DNA from: Acidobacteriota bacterium
GTDB taxonomy: Bacteria; Acidobacteriota; Terriglobia; Terriglobales; Acidobacteriaceae
Assembly (NCBI GenBank): GCA_021805955.1
Contig: JAJZDO010000583.1
Location: forward strand, 1-7,794
Direction of reading: 5' to 3'
DNA: 7,794 nucleotides
The position numbers were made by a program, and so were the translations under genes. The notes under the pieces were generated by a model. The model was not told where the DNA came from. It saw only the letters and a program-made list of their open reading frames with translations, and ran no database searches. Below are positions 1-5,667 of this stretch, one piece after another. Position 1 is the stretch's first letter. Each line of letters opens with the position of its first letter.

Positions 1-13
1 GGACCATTTTCCG

Positions 14-709
14 ATGCAGCCGACGACGAATCTGGAGATGCTGAATCGGCAGATGATTGCCTGTGAGCGCTGTCCTCGGCTGCGTGCATATTGCGCGGAG
101 ATTGGGCGTGTGCGGCGACGCCAGTGGCGCGACTGGGAGTACTGGGCGCGTCCGGTGCCATCGTTTGGGGATACGATGGCGCGCGTGCTGATCCTTGGCC
201 TGGCACCGGGCGCACACGGCTCCAATCGAACAGGAAGGCCATTCACGGGTGATGGCTCCGGCGATTTTCTCTATCCGGTGTTGCATCGAACGGGATTTGC
301 CTCGCAGCCTGAATCGACGCATCGAGGCGACGGCCTTGTGCTCACCGATCTCTGGATTGCAGCCGCAGTCCGCTGCGCGCCGCCGGACAATAAGCCCTCG
401 ACACTGGAAATCCGCAATTGCGCTCCTTGGCTGGACGAGGAGATGGCTTTGCTCACGAACTTGCGCGCCATTGTCTGCCTCGGGAAGATCGGCTTTGACG
501 CCGCCGTCGCCGCGCTTCATCGCAGCGGCAGTCTGGCCTCACGCGCGGGATTCAAGTTCGCCCACGGCGCGGAGTACACGCTTCCGGATGGTCGGTTCCT
601 GCTGGCCAGCTATCATCCTTCGCTGCAAAACACGAATACGGGACGACTGACCGAGCCGATGTTTCGGGCGATCTTTCAACGGGCCAGAGCACTTGCGGAA
701 TCTGTCTGA
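14..709 (+). CDS. Family 5 (UDGb-type) uracil-DNA glycosylase, Fe-S protein
   Basis: This enzyme removes uracil, and in studied relatives other deaminated bases such as hypoxanthine, from DNA to start base-excision repair in the cytoplasm. The 231-residue protein matches the family's usual length. Motif A is GLAPGAHG (residues 62-69), followed by the signature NRTGRPFTGDGSGDFLYP (71-88). Motif B is HPSLQNTNTGR (201-211). Family 5 enzymes have an apolar residue where family 4 has Glu in the G-x-AP motif, and Leu63 fits family 5. Four cysteines (C17, C20, C121, C136) are the expected 4Fe-4S ligands; C121 lies in the typical VRCAPPDNKP block. The ATG at 14 puts CxxC at the usual distance from the N-terminus. 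The frame stays open to the window edge, so a start further upstream cannot be excluded, and only a weak GGA precedes the ATG. The gene converges on the minus-strand gene ending at 738. The family call is secure; substrate range is not visible. Confidence 0.95.
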   Translation: MQPTTNLEMLNRQMIACERCPRLRAYCAEIGRVRRRQWRDWEYWARPVPSFGDTMARVLILGLAPGAHGSNRTGRPFTGDGSGDFLYPVLHRTGFASQPESTHRGDGLVLTDLWIAAAVRCAPPDNKPSTLEIRNCAPWLDEEMALLTNLRAIVCLGKIGFDAAVAALHRSGSLASRAGFKFAHGAEYTLPDGRFLLASYHPSLQNTNTGRLTEPMFRAIFQRARALAESV

Positions 710-713
710 TTCC

Positions 714-739
714 AGGGTCTGGTCGTGTTAACAGGCCCT
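714..739 (+). terminator. Possible hairpin between convergent genes
   Basis: AGGGTCTG (714-721) can pair with CAGGCCCT (732-739) on the plus-strand transcript: eight pairs including one U-G wobble, with a 10-base loop. It starts five bases after the glycosylase stop and overlaps the TAG stop (738-740) of the opposing gene. There is no T-run on either side, so it is at best a weak or Rho-assisted terminator. On the minus-strand transcript the wobble becomes an A-C mismatch. Confidence 0.3.
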
Positions 740-1658
740 AGCTTGCTTGCTGTGCGTGCTTCTTCTTTTTCTTGTGACGCGGTCGAAAGACAACGCGGGC
801 GATGTCGGGATAGAACTCGCGGAAGACATTGGTGAGCGCATCGCGACCGACGGCGTAGCCGAACTTGCTGAAATAGGAAGAGGGAGTTGCCACGGCGGAG
901 GGATAGTAGGTGAGCGAAACCGCCTGCGAGACGCCACGGCCCAGTATTTCTGCCCAATTGAAGGTGTTTTTCCCGTGGTAATCCGGCGTGATGAAGACGG
1001 ACATGCCAGAGTATTCGGCTCGCTTCCAGAAGCTGCCCTGACCCATCGCAAAGTATCGTTCATCTTCATGGAAAAGCGTAGGAAAGGCGAAGATGATGAG
1101 ATAGTCGCCTGCGGATTTGTCGATGTATCCGCGCCAGTAATAGCTCCAGTAGCCTCCGACGCCTTTGCCGAATTCGGGATGGGTATTGGTGCTCTCGGCC
1201 ATCAGTGAGGTCAATCCCACGAAGACATACTGCGAGTAGTCGAAGTTGTTTTCCGTTGCAATGATGAACGATTCCTTTGCTCCTGGCGGTGGAGGACGCA
1301 CACCTGCGCTGACCGCGCGGTAGTTGGGCATCAGGCCCAGAATGCGCTTGGGCTGTTGCTCGTCGGGGGGCACCGTCTGCGGAGCGTTGGGCGATGAAGA
1401 GGATTTTGTCGCGCCAGAGCTTTGGCTGCTGGAAGATGAGCCTGCACTTTGTTTCTCCGCGGTCGCTTGTCCCAGATCAGGAAGAGCCGTGAGGCCATCC
1501 AGCATCGAGAGTTCCGCGTACCTGTCTGCCACAGGGCTTGCGGAGCGATGCGCATCGAGCTGCGATTGCGGTGCGTCGGGAAGAATGCTTTGCTGATTTG
1601 CGGATTGTGCGGCTGCTGCAACGGTACTGCATAGAACAAGGACGACCAGAAAACGCAA
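738..1658 (-). CDS. Exported protein of unknown function, paralogue B (acidobacterial-type)
   Basis: I cannot assign a function. The 306-residue protein starts with a signal peptide (MRFLVVLVLC..., likely cut after A17 or A20), then an LPDAP motif (26-30). A Ser/Gln/Pro-rich, probably disordered linker runs to about residue 100. The core (101-287) is rich in Tyr, Gly and Phe. It contains QPKRILGLMPNYRAVSAG, FDYS, GLTSLMAESTNTHPE, YYWRGYIDK, LFHEDERYF, a GRG and GRDALTNVFREFYPDIA. The C-terminus is strongly basic (RPRHKKKKKH). The core aligns without gaps to the protein at 1755-2609 (about 110 of 187 identities by hand). The start is TTG at 1658: an in-frame TGA lies upstream, GGAGG ends 4 bases before it, and no ATG would preserve the signal peptide. 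It is probably co-transcribed with the paralogue 96 bases upstream. It is presumably periplasmic or envelope-associated. Confidence 0.85.
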   Translation of the reverse strand: MRFLVVLVLCSTVAAAAQSANQQSILPDAPQSQLDAHRSASPVADRYAELSMLDGLTALPDLGQATAEKQSAGSSSSSQSSGATKSSSSPNAPQTVPPDEQQPKRILGLMPNYRAVSAGVRPPPPGAKESFIIATENNFDYSQYVFVGLTSLMAESTNTHPEFGKGVGGYWSYYWRGYIDKSAGDYLIIFAFPTLFHEDERYFAMGQGSFWKRAEYSGMSVFITPDYHGKNTFNWAEILGRGVSQAVSLTYYPSAVATPSSYFSKFGYAVGRDALTNVFREFYPDIARVVFRPRHKKKKKHAQQAS

Positions 1659-1754
1659 TGAGCCTCCAGAATCGGTCAGATATCAAACGTTAGATGCACC
1701 GAATCATCGATGGGTGAGCCGAGATGCGTGAACTCTGTGTCATCTGGGAGTTTT
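1659..1754 (-). other. Short gap between the two paralogue genes
   Basis: These 96 bases separate the TGA of the upstream paralogue from the TTG of the downstream one. They hold the downstream gene's GGAGG ribosome-binding site (plus-strand CCTCC at 1663-1667) and an 8-base palindrome CATCGATG (1705-1712). I see no convincing terminator or promoter, so read-through from the upstream gene is plausible. Confidence 0.5.
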
Positions 1755-2609
1755 TCAAGGGTGGCGATGCAGCACATGGGTCGCAATGTCTGGCCAGAAT
1801 TCGCGAAAAGATGCTGTGATGGCGTCACGACCGATGGAATACCAGTAACGCGCGAGGAGCGCACCGATTGTGTTGTCCTGATCCGGGTAGTAGAGCATAG
1901 AAGCGGCCTGAGCGAAACCGCGACCGAAGACTTCCGCTCCGCTGAAGGTTTTTTCGCCTTGATAATTGCGGGCGATCAGCACACTGGAGGCTGCGTAGAG
2001 GATGCGCCGCTTGAAACCACCGTGGCCCAAAGCATAGTAACGAACGTCCTCATGCAGCAAAGCAGGCATGGCAAAGACAACCATATAATTGCCGTCTGTC
2101 TTGTCAATGAAGCCGCGCCAGTAATATCCCCAGTATCCCGGAAGTCCCTTGCCCAGGTCGGGGTGAGTATTGGTCCCCTCGGCAAGCAACGAGGTCAGCC
2201 CGCCAAAGACGATGGAAGAGTAGTCGAAACTGTTGACTGTGGCCAGCATGAAGGCTTGCCGGGCGGATGGTGGTGGTGGAATCTCGCCCGCGCTCACAGC
2301 GCGGTAGTTGGGCATGAAGCCGAGAATGCGTTTCGGTTGCTGCTGGCGAGGATCAACGGTGGAATGCGGATTTTTGTCAGTTTCTTTGGACGTTTGTGAA
2401 GGCACATCCTGCGAGGTCGAATCAGGTGTTCCGGTTGCCTGTAAGGTTGCAACATGCGAGGCATCCGGCAGAGGCGCAGCGGAGACCTCGCTAAGTTGCA
2501 AGATAGCGGTAGAGGGTGCGTCCGGCAGAGGCGAGCAATCACTCGATGAATCCTGCGCCATGGCTGGCAAGATAAAAAAAGCTAAAAACAGGTAACGAAG
2601 ATGACGCAA
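1755..2609 (-). CDS. Exported protein of unknown function, paralogue A (acidobacterial-type)
   Basis: This 284-residue protein of unknown function is the upstream member of the tandem pair. It has a signal peptide (MRHLRYLFLAFFILPAMA, likely cut after A18). Two LPDA motifs lie in the low-complexity linker, PLPDAPS (27-32) and PLPDAS (46-51). The core (90-276) has QPKRILGFMPNYRAVSAG, FDYS, GLTSLLAEGTNTHPD, YYWRGFIDK, LLHEDVRYY and GRDAITASFREFWPDIA. It ends in HVLHRHP and lacks the lysine tail of its paralogue. The start is TTG at 2609, with GGGAG on the minus strand at 2619-2615, five bases before it; I see no ATG that would keep the signal peptide intact. Conserved His, Glu, Asp and Arg residues could be functional, but I recognise no enzyme fold. 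The leader carries inverted repeats described separately. Confidence 0.85.
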   Translation of the reverse strand: MRHLRYLFLAFFILPAMAQDSSSDCSPLPDAPSTAILQLSEVSAAPLPDASHVATLQATGTPDSTSQDVPSQTSKETDKNPHSTVDPRQQQPKRILGFMPNYRAVSAGEIPPPPSARQAFMLATVNSFDYSSIVFGGLTSLLAEGTNTHPDLGKGLPGYWGYYWRGFIDKTDGNYMVVFAMPALLHEDVRYYALGHGGFKRRILYAASSVLIARNYQGEKTFSGAEVFGRGFAQAASMLYYPDQDNTIGALLARYWYSIGRDAITASFREFWPDIATHVLHRHP

Positions 2610-2625
2610 AAGTTCTCCCGTGAAT

Positions 2626-2679
2626 GAATGCTCATGTCGGCCCGTATCGGCTTTTCATCTGAGCATGCCTTGAGCATTC
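2626..2679 (-). repeat. Inverted and direct repeats in the leader of paralogue A
   Basis: GAATGCTCA (2626-2634) and TGAGCATTC (2671-2679) form a perfect 9-base inverted repeat with a 36-base spacer. A third copy, TGAGCAT (2660-2666), lies 11 bases, about one helical turn, before the right arm and in the same orientation. The cluster sits 17-70 bases upstream of the TTG start at 2609. It could be an operator with three half-sites, or alternative hairpins in the mRNA leader where the left arm can pair with either right copy. Confidence 0.5.
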
Positions 2680-2697
2680 TCTGATTGGTACAAAGAT

Positions 2698-2729
2698 TAG
2701 ACGTAAAGTTTGATTCGCCAGTAGACGTA
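2698..2729. repeat. Direct repeat TAGACGTA
   Basis: TAGACGTA occurs at 2698-2705 and again at 2722-2729, 24 bases apart start to start, in the middle of the divergent intergenic region. It could be a paired regulator site. The copies share only eight bases, so chance is possible. Confidence 0.3.
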
Positions 2730-2864
2730 CCGGCTCAGCTTTTTTGAACGCGGAAGGAGAAAGTGTCTATTTTCCCCTGACAAGTGGACTGGTTTCCTGG
2801 TTTGCTGCTGCAGCAAGTTGGCTCAGTGAGTCTGAAGAGCATCCTGAAGGAGCCGCTCGATTTT

Positions 2865-2894
2865 GCGACAAATCGACTGAAAATAGTTTACTAT
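2865..2894 (+). promoter_or_regulatory. Possible promoter giving a leaderless amidohydrolase mRNA
   Basis: GCGACA (2865-2870) and TACTAT (2889-2894) resemble -35 and -10 boxes, each matching the consensus at four of six positions, with an 18-base spacer. Only six bases separate the -10-like box from the ATG at 2901, so transcription would start at or next to the start codon. This fits the absence of a Shine-Dalgarno sequence before that ATG. It is a prediction from spacing and motif only. Confidence 0.35.
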
Positions 2895-2900
2895 CTGGCC

Positions 2901-4223
2901 ATGTTTTCGCGTCTTGTTCCTGGCCCTCGATTGTCAGTCATGGTTGTTGCGGCATTGAGTGCTTCAACGCTCAACGCTCAAGCGCAGCAGAGGCCAACTG
3001 CAAAGTCTTCCACTTTTGTGCTTCACGCCGCGCGCGTTCTGAACGTGGAGCAGGGAACGGTGTTGGCGCCGGGTGAGGTCTCGATTCGCGACGGGCGCAT
3101 CGTTCAGGTTGGTTCTGCTGTGCCGCATCCTGCGGATGCGCAGTTGATTGATCTGGGCAACACGACACTGATGCCTGGTCTCATCGATGCGCATGTGCAT
3201 CTGTTTCTTCATCCTGGCGCGGAAGATATGCAGACGGTGATGGAGTCTGTTCCGGAGCGCACGATTGATGCATCTCTGGCTGCGCGCGCTGACCTGATGG
3301 CGGGTTTTACCGCCGAACGCGACATGGGAACCGAAGGCGCCGGTTCGGCGGATACTGCGGTGCGCAACGCGATTGATGCGGGCCTGATTCCTGGCCCGCA
3401 TATGCGCATCAGCGGCAACGCGATCAGCATTCTGGGCGGCCATGAGGACGCGATTCATTTCAATCCTGCTGAACACATCAGCTCGAACGCTACCTATGCC
3501 GACAATACAGATCAGATCATTGCCGTCATTCGCGAGCAGCTCAAGGAAGGTTCGAGCTTCGTCAAAATGTATGAGACAGGAAGAGACACTTTTCAGAATG
3601 GGGAATTTCACACGCCGTGGCAGTTTTCTGAAGCTCAACTGGCTGCTGCCGTAGGGGAAGCGGCACGAATGGGCACGACCGTTGGCGTTCACTGCACCGG
3701 CGAGCCAGGCGCGCTTTACGCAGCGACTGCCGGGGTTGCTTCCATTGACCACGCGTACCAGTTGAGCGATGCCACAATGCGGCTGATGCATGAAAAGCAG
3801 ATTTATGCGGTGCCGACCTTTGCCATCAGCGAGTATTTTGCCGATCATGCCGCTTCACCGGCTGCTGCAGCCAGTGAACATGCGATGCTCGATTACCATG
3901 TTCAACAGTTTCATCGCCAGCTTGCAGCCGGAGTTCCCATGGCTGTCGGCTCCGATGTGGGTCCATTTCCGCACGGAACGCAGGCGCGCGAACTGGTGCT
4001 GATGGCGCGATACGGCATGACTCCTGCCGATGTGCTGCGCGCGGATCTGCTGCATGGTGCTCGACTGCTGGGCTGGCAAAACCAGATGGGACAGCTTGAG
4101 CCTGGCTTCGATGCAGATATCATCGCCGTGCAGGGCAATCCGCTGGAAGACATCAATGCTGTCACGCACGTCGTCTTTGTAATGAAAGATGGTGCCGTGG
4201 TTCGTAATGACGATCATCCGTAA
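2901..4223 (+). CDS. Exported metal-dependent amidohydrolase (Xaa-Pro dipeptidase / imidazolonepropionase-like)
   Basis: This is a TIM-barrel amidohydrolase, probably cleaving a peptide or cyclic amide bond in the periplasm; the substrate is not readable from sequence. The 440-residue protein has a signal peptide ending near LNAQAQQ (24-30). The N-terminal beta-sandwich part follows (AARVLNVEQG, VSIRDGRIVQVG). The metal motif is GLIDAHVH (93-100; H98, H100). Likely further ligands are K222 in VKMYETG (carbamylated lysine position), H264 in VHCTGEPG, H284 in IDHAYQLSD and D352 in VGSDVGPFPHGTQAREL. GGHEDAIHF (179-187) and the closing GFDADIIAV are typical of the prolidase-like subgroup. I chose ATG 2901 over GTG 2784 and over ATG 2940 because it gives a proper signal peptide with an Arg-containing n-region. 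There is no clear ribosome-binding site. The stop is 30 bases before the next gene, so the two probably form an operon. Family is certain; the specific activity is inferred. Confidence 0.9.
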   Translation: MFSRLVPGPRLSVMVVAALSASTLNAQAQQRPTAKSSTFVLHAARVLNVEQGTVLAPGEVSIRDGRIVQVGSAVPHPADAQLIDLGNTTLMPGLIDAHVHLFLHPGAEDMQTVMESVPERTIDASLAARADLMAGFTAERDMGTEGAGSADTAVRNAIDAGLIPGPHMRISGNAISILGGHEDAIHFNPAEHISSNATYADNTDQIIAVIREQLKEGSSFVKMYETGRDTFQNGEFHTPWQFSEAQLAAAVGEAARMGTTVGVHCTGEPGALYAATAGVASIDHAYQLSDATMRLMHEKQIYAVPTFAISEYFADHAASPAAAASEHAMLDYHVQQFHRQLAAGVPMAVGSDVGPFPHGTQARELVLMARYGMTPADVLRADLLHGARLLGWQNQMGQLEPGFDADIIAVQGNPLEDINAVTHVVFVMKDGAVVRNDDHP

Positions 4224-4253
4224 TGACCATGATTCAATCGTGAGGTAATCTTC

Positions 4254-5315
4254 ATGCAACGCCTGCTTGTGCTAATGCTCGTTATGATGACCACGCCCGT
4301 TTTCGCGCAATCGCCTGCCAGTGCACCCACTCACAAGTGGGCCGTGGTCATCCACGGTGGCGCTGGAGTGATTGAGCGAAGCTCGATGACGCCAGAGGCG
4401 GAAAAAGATTACCGCGCCGGCATGGCTGAAGCACTGCACGCAGCCACCGCTGTTCTGGACCGCGGAGGTTCATCGATGGATGCAGTGGAAGCGGCGATCC
4501 GCATTCTGGAAGACAATCCGATCTTCAACGCCGGGCGTGGAGCGGTCTTTGCCGCAGATGGGACCAATCAACTGGATGCCGCGATCATGGACGGCAAGAC
4601 GATGAGAGCAGGTGCCGTGGCGGACGTGACGCGCACGCGGCATCCGATCTCGCTGGCGCGCGCAGTGATGGAGAAGTCGCAGCATGTGATGCTGTCTGGC
4701 CCTGGAGCGGATGCCTTTGCCGCTTCGGTTGGTTTGCAGCAGGAGCCGCCTTCATTTTTCTTCACAGAACGCCGCTGGGAGAGCCTGGTACAGGAACTGA
4801 AGCGCGAGCATCTGCCCATCCCAGAGCGTCCGGCAGGCGCTCCGCCCGCACCCGCGCATGACACGGCTTTTTTTGAGACGCCAGACAACCATAAATATGG
4901 CACCGTCGGCGTCGTTGCTCTGGATCGCTCGGGCAATGTGGCCGCCGGCACGTCCACGGGAGGATTGACTGCGAAGCGCTGGGATCGCATCGGCGATTCG
5001 CCGATTATCGGTGCCGGAACCTACGCTTCGAACCAATCCTGCGCGGTTTCTGGAACAGGGATCGGGGAATATTTCATACGCTACACGGTTGCCAGGACGA
5101 TCTGCGCGCTGGTCCAGTACAAAGGGATGACGCTGCAGGCGGCAGCAGACGAAGTGATCCAGAAGCAACTCGCGCCGATCCACGGCGACGGCGGCGTGAT
5201 CGCCATTGCGCCGGACGGACAGGTGGCCTGGAGCTTCAATACCCCTGGCATGTTTCGCGCGCGAATGACCGAGGGTGGAACGGCGCAGATCGGCATCTAT
5301 CGCGACGAGCCGTAA
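4254..5315 (+). CDS. Exported isoaspartyl peptidase / plant-type L-asparaginase (Ntn hydrolase)
   Basis: Enzymes of this family hydrolyse beta-aspartyl (isoaspartyl) dipeptides and often L-asparagine. They are made as one chain that cuts itself before a threonine, which then becomes the nucleophile. Here the site is HKYG|TVGVVALD, with Thr217, giving an alpha part of about 198 residues after signal cleavage and a beta part of 137. VVIHGGAG (31-38), NPIFNAGRGAVF (88-99) and the LDAAIMDG block are the alpha-part signatures. TSTGG (233-237), RIGDSPIIGAGTYA (245-258) and SGTGIGEYFIR (266-276) are the beta-part substrate-binding blocks. A signal peptide (MQRLLVLMLV..., cut after VFA18) predicts a periplasmic location, unlike cytoplasmic E. 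coli IaaA. The ATG at 4254 has GAGGT seven bases upstream. It lies 30 bases after the amidohydrolase stop, so the two are probably translated from one mRNA. All catalytic motifs are intact. Confidence 0.94.
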   Translation: MQRLLVLMLVMMTTPVFAQSPASAPTHKWAVVIHGGAGVIERSSMTPEAEKDYRAGMAEALHAATAVLDRGGSSMDAVEAAIRILEDNPIFNAGRGAVFAADGTNQLDAAIMDGKTMRAGAVADVTRTRHPISLARAVMEKSQHVMLSGPGADAFAASVGLQQEPPSFFFTERRWESLVQELKREHLPIPERPAGAPPAPAHDTAFFETPDNHKYGTVGVVALDRSGNVAAGTSTGGLTAKRWDRIGDSPIIGAGTYASNQSCAVSGTGIGEYFIRYTVARTICALVQYKGMTLQAAADEVIQKQLAPIHGDGGVIAIAPDGQVAWSFNTPGMFRARMTEGGTAQIGIYRDEP

Positions 5316-5454
5316 CCCGAACCGAGTGAATCCGGAGGTCGATTCCTGAAGCAGTCATGTCCCCCCGCGCTTCCAACAGGGAATTGCCTGCTTTGCCGTG
5401 GAAACGCATGTGGCCTAATCCAATAAATTGATTTAGTCAGATATTTTCGCTTTG

Positions 5455-5500
5455 ATGGTCTATTAGAAATTGCGTTTTATCTCCGTTAAGGTCAGACCAT
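5455..5500. repeat. Inverted repeat ATGGTCT / AGACCAT
   Basis: ATGGTCT (5455-5461) and AGACCAT (5494-5500) are perfect reverse complements separated by 32 bases. In RNA the stem could extend outward by wobble pairs. It lies about 80 bases upstream of the predicted receptor promoter and could be an operator dyad or a chance match. Confidence 0.25.
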
Positions 5501-5581
5501 TGAGGGGATTCTTGCCGTATTGCGAAATCTCTGTTGAGCCGTTTATCGTTCGTGGCGGCGCAAAAAAACTTTTCATGGGTA

Positions 5582-5611
5582 TTGACAATTGTTATTTGCT
5601 ACAGAGACAAT
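5582..5611 (+). promoter_or_regulatory. Predicted promoter of the TonB-dependent receptor gene
   Basis: A perfect TTGACA (5582-5587) is followed after 18 bases by GACAAT (5606-5611), which matches the -10 consensus at four of six positions. An A/T tract, AAAAAAACTTTT, sits about ten bases upstream of the -35 box, where an UP element would lie. A start of transcription near 5618 would leave a leader of about 50 bases. This suggests the receptor is transcribed on its own rather than only by read-through from the asparaginase gene. Confidence 0.5.
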
Positions 5612-5642
5612 TCACCTCGCTGAACAAATAGCTCTCTGTTCA
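5584..5642. repeat. Nested repeats over the receptor promoter and leader
   Basis: GACAATT occurs twice in direct orientation, 22 bases apart (5584-5590 and 5606-5612), overlapping the -35 and -10 boxes. ACAGAGA (5601-5607) and TCTCTGT (5633-5639) form an inverted repeat, and TGAACA (5621-5626) with TGTTCA (5637-5642) forms another that shares bases with it. The arrangement is compatible with regulator binding over the promoter. Confidence 0.35.
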
Positions 5643-5667
5643 AATCTGTATTCAAAGGATGCCAGGT

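Larger units (their letters stand above)
2610..2900. other. Divergent intergenic region without a supported gene
   Basis: This 291-base region separates the leftward paralogue pair from the rightward amidohydrolase operon. It holds short direct and inverted repeats (2626-2679 and 2698-2729), a Shine-Dalgarno-like GGAAGGAG (2752-2759) with no real gene behind it, a small hairpin TTGCTG-CTG-CAGCAA (2802-2816) and a promoter-like element just before 2901. The amidohydrolase frame is open back to a GTG at 2784. That extension has no ribosome-binding site and would bury the signal peptide, so I treat it as non-coding. Confidence 0.6.
5316..5667. other. AT-rich intergenic region upstream of the receptor gene
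   Basis: This 352-base stretch is clearly AT-richer than the flanking genes. It holds no supported gene: a 24-codon frame from ATG 5357 has no well-placed ribosome-binding site. There is no convincing intrinsic terminator after the asparaginase gene. The region contains a 7-base inverted repeat (5455-5461/5494-5500), an A-tract, a promoter-like element at 5582-5611 and repeats around it. Confidence 0.6.

Noticed and set aside
1710..2399. Plus-strand frame antisense to paralogue A that resembles one antisense to paralogue B (747-1208)
   Set aside because: The resemblance follows from the similarity of the two sense genes. Neither antisense translation looks like a real protein.
2784..2900. 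N-terminal extension of the amidohydrolase from GTG 2784
   Set aside because: It has no ribosome-binding site, would place 39 non-signal-like residues before a good signal peptide, and overlaps the likely promoter.
2964..3848. Open frame of 294 codons on the minus strand inside the amidohydrolase gene
   Set aside because: It is antisense to a well-supported enzyme; its Arg/His-rich translation is typical of a shadow frame.
5377..5390. CAGG-CCTG near-palindrome as a terminator for the asparaginase operon
   Set aside because: The stem is only four pairs, with no following T-run.
5357..5431. A 24-codon frame after the asparaginase gene (MSPRASNREL...)
   Set aside because: The nearest GGAGG is about 19 bases away and the peptide has no features; it is indistinguishable from chance.
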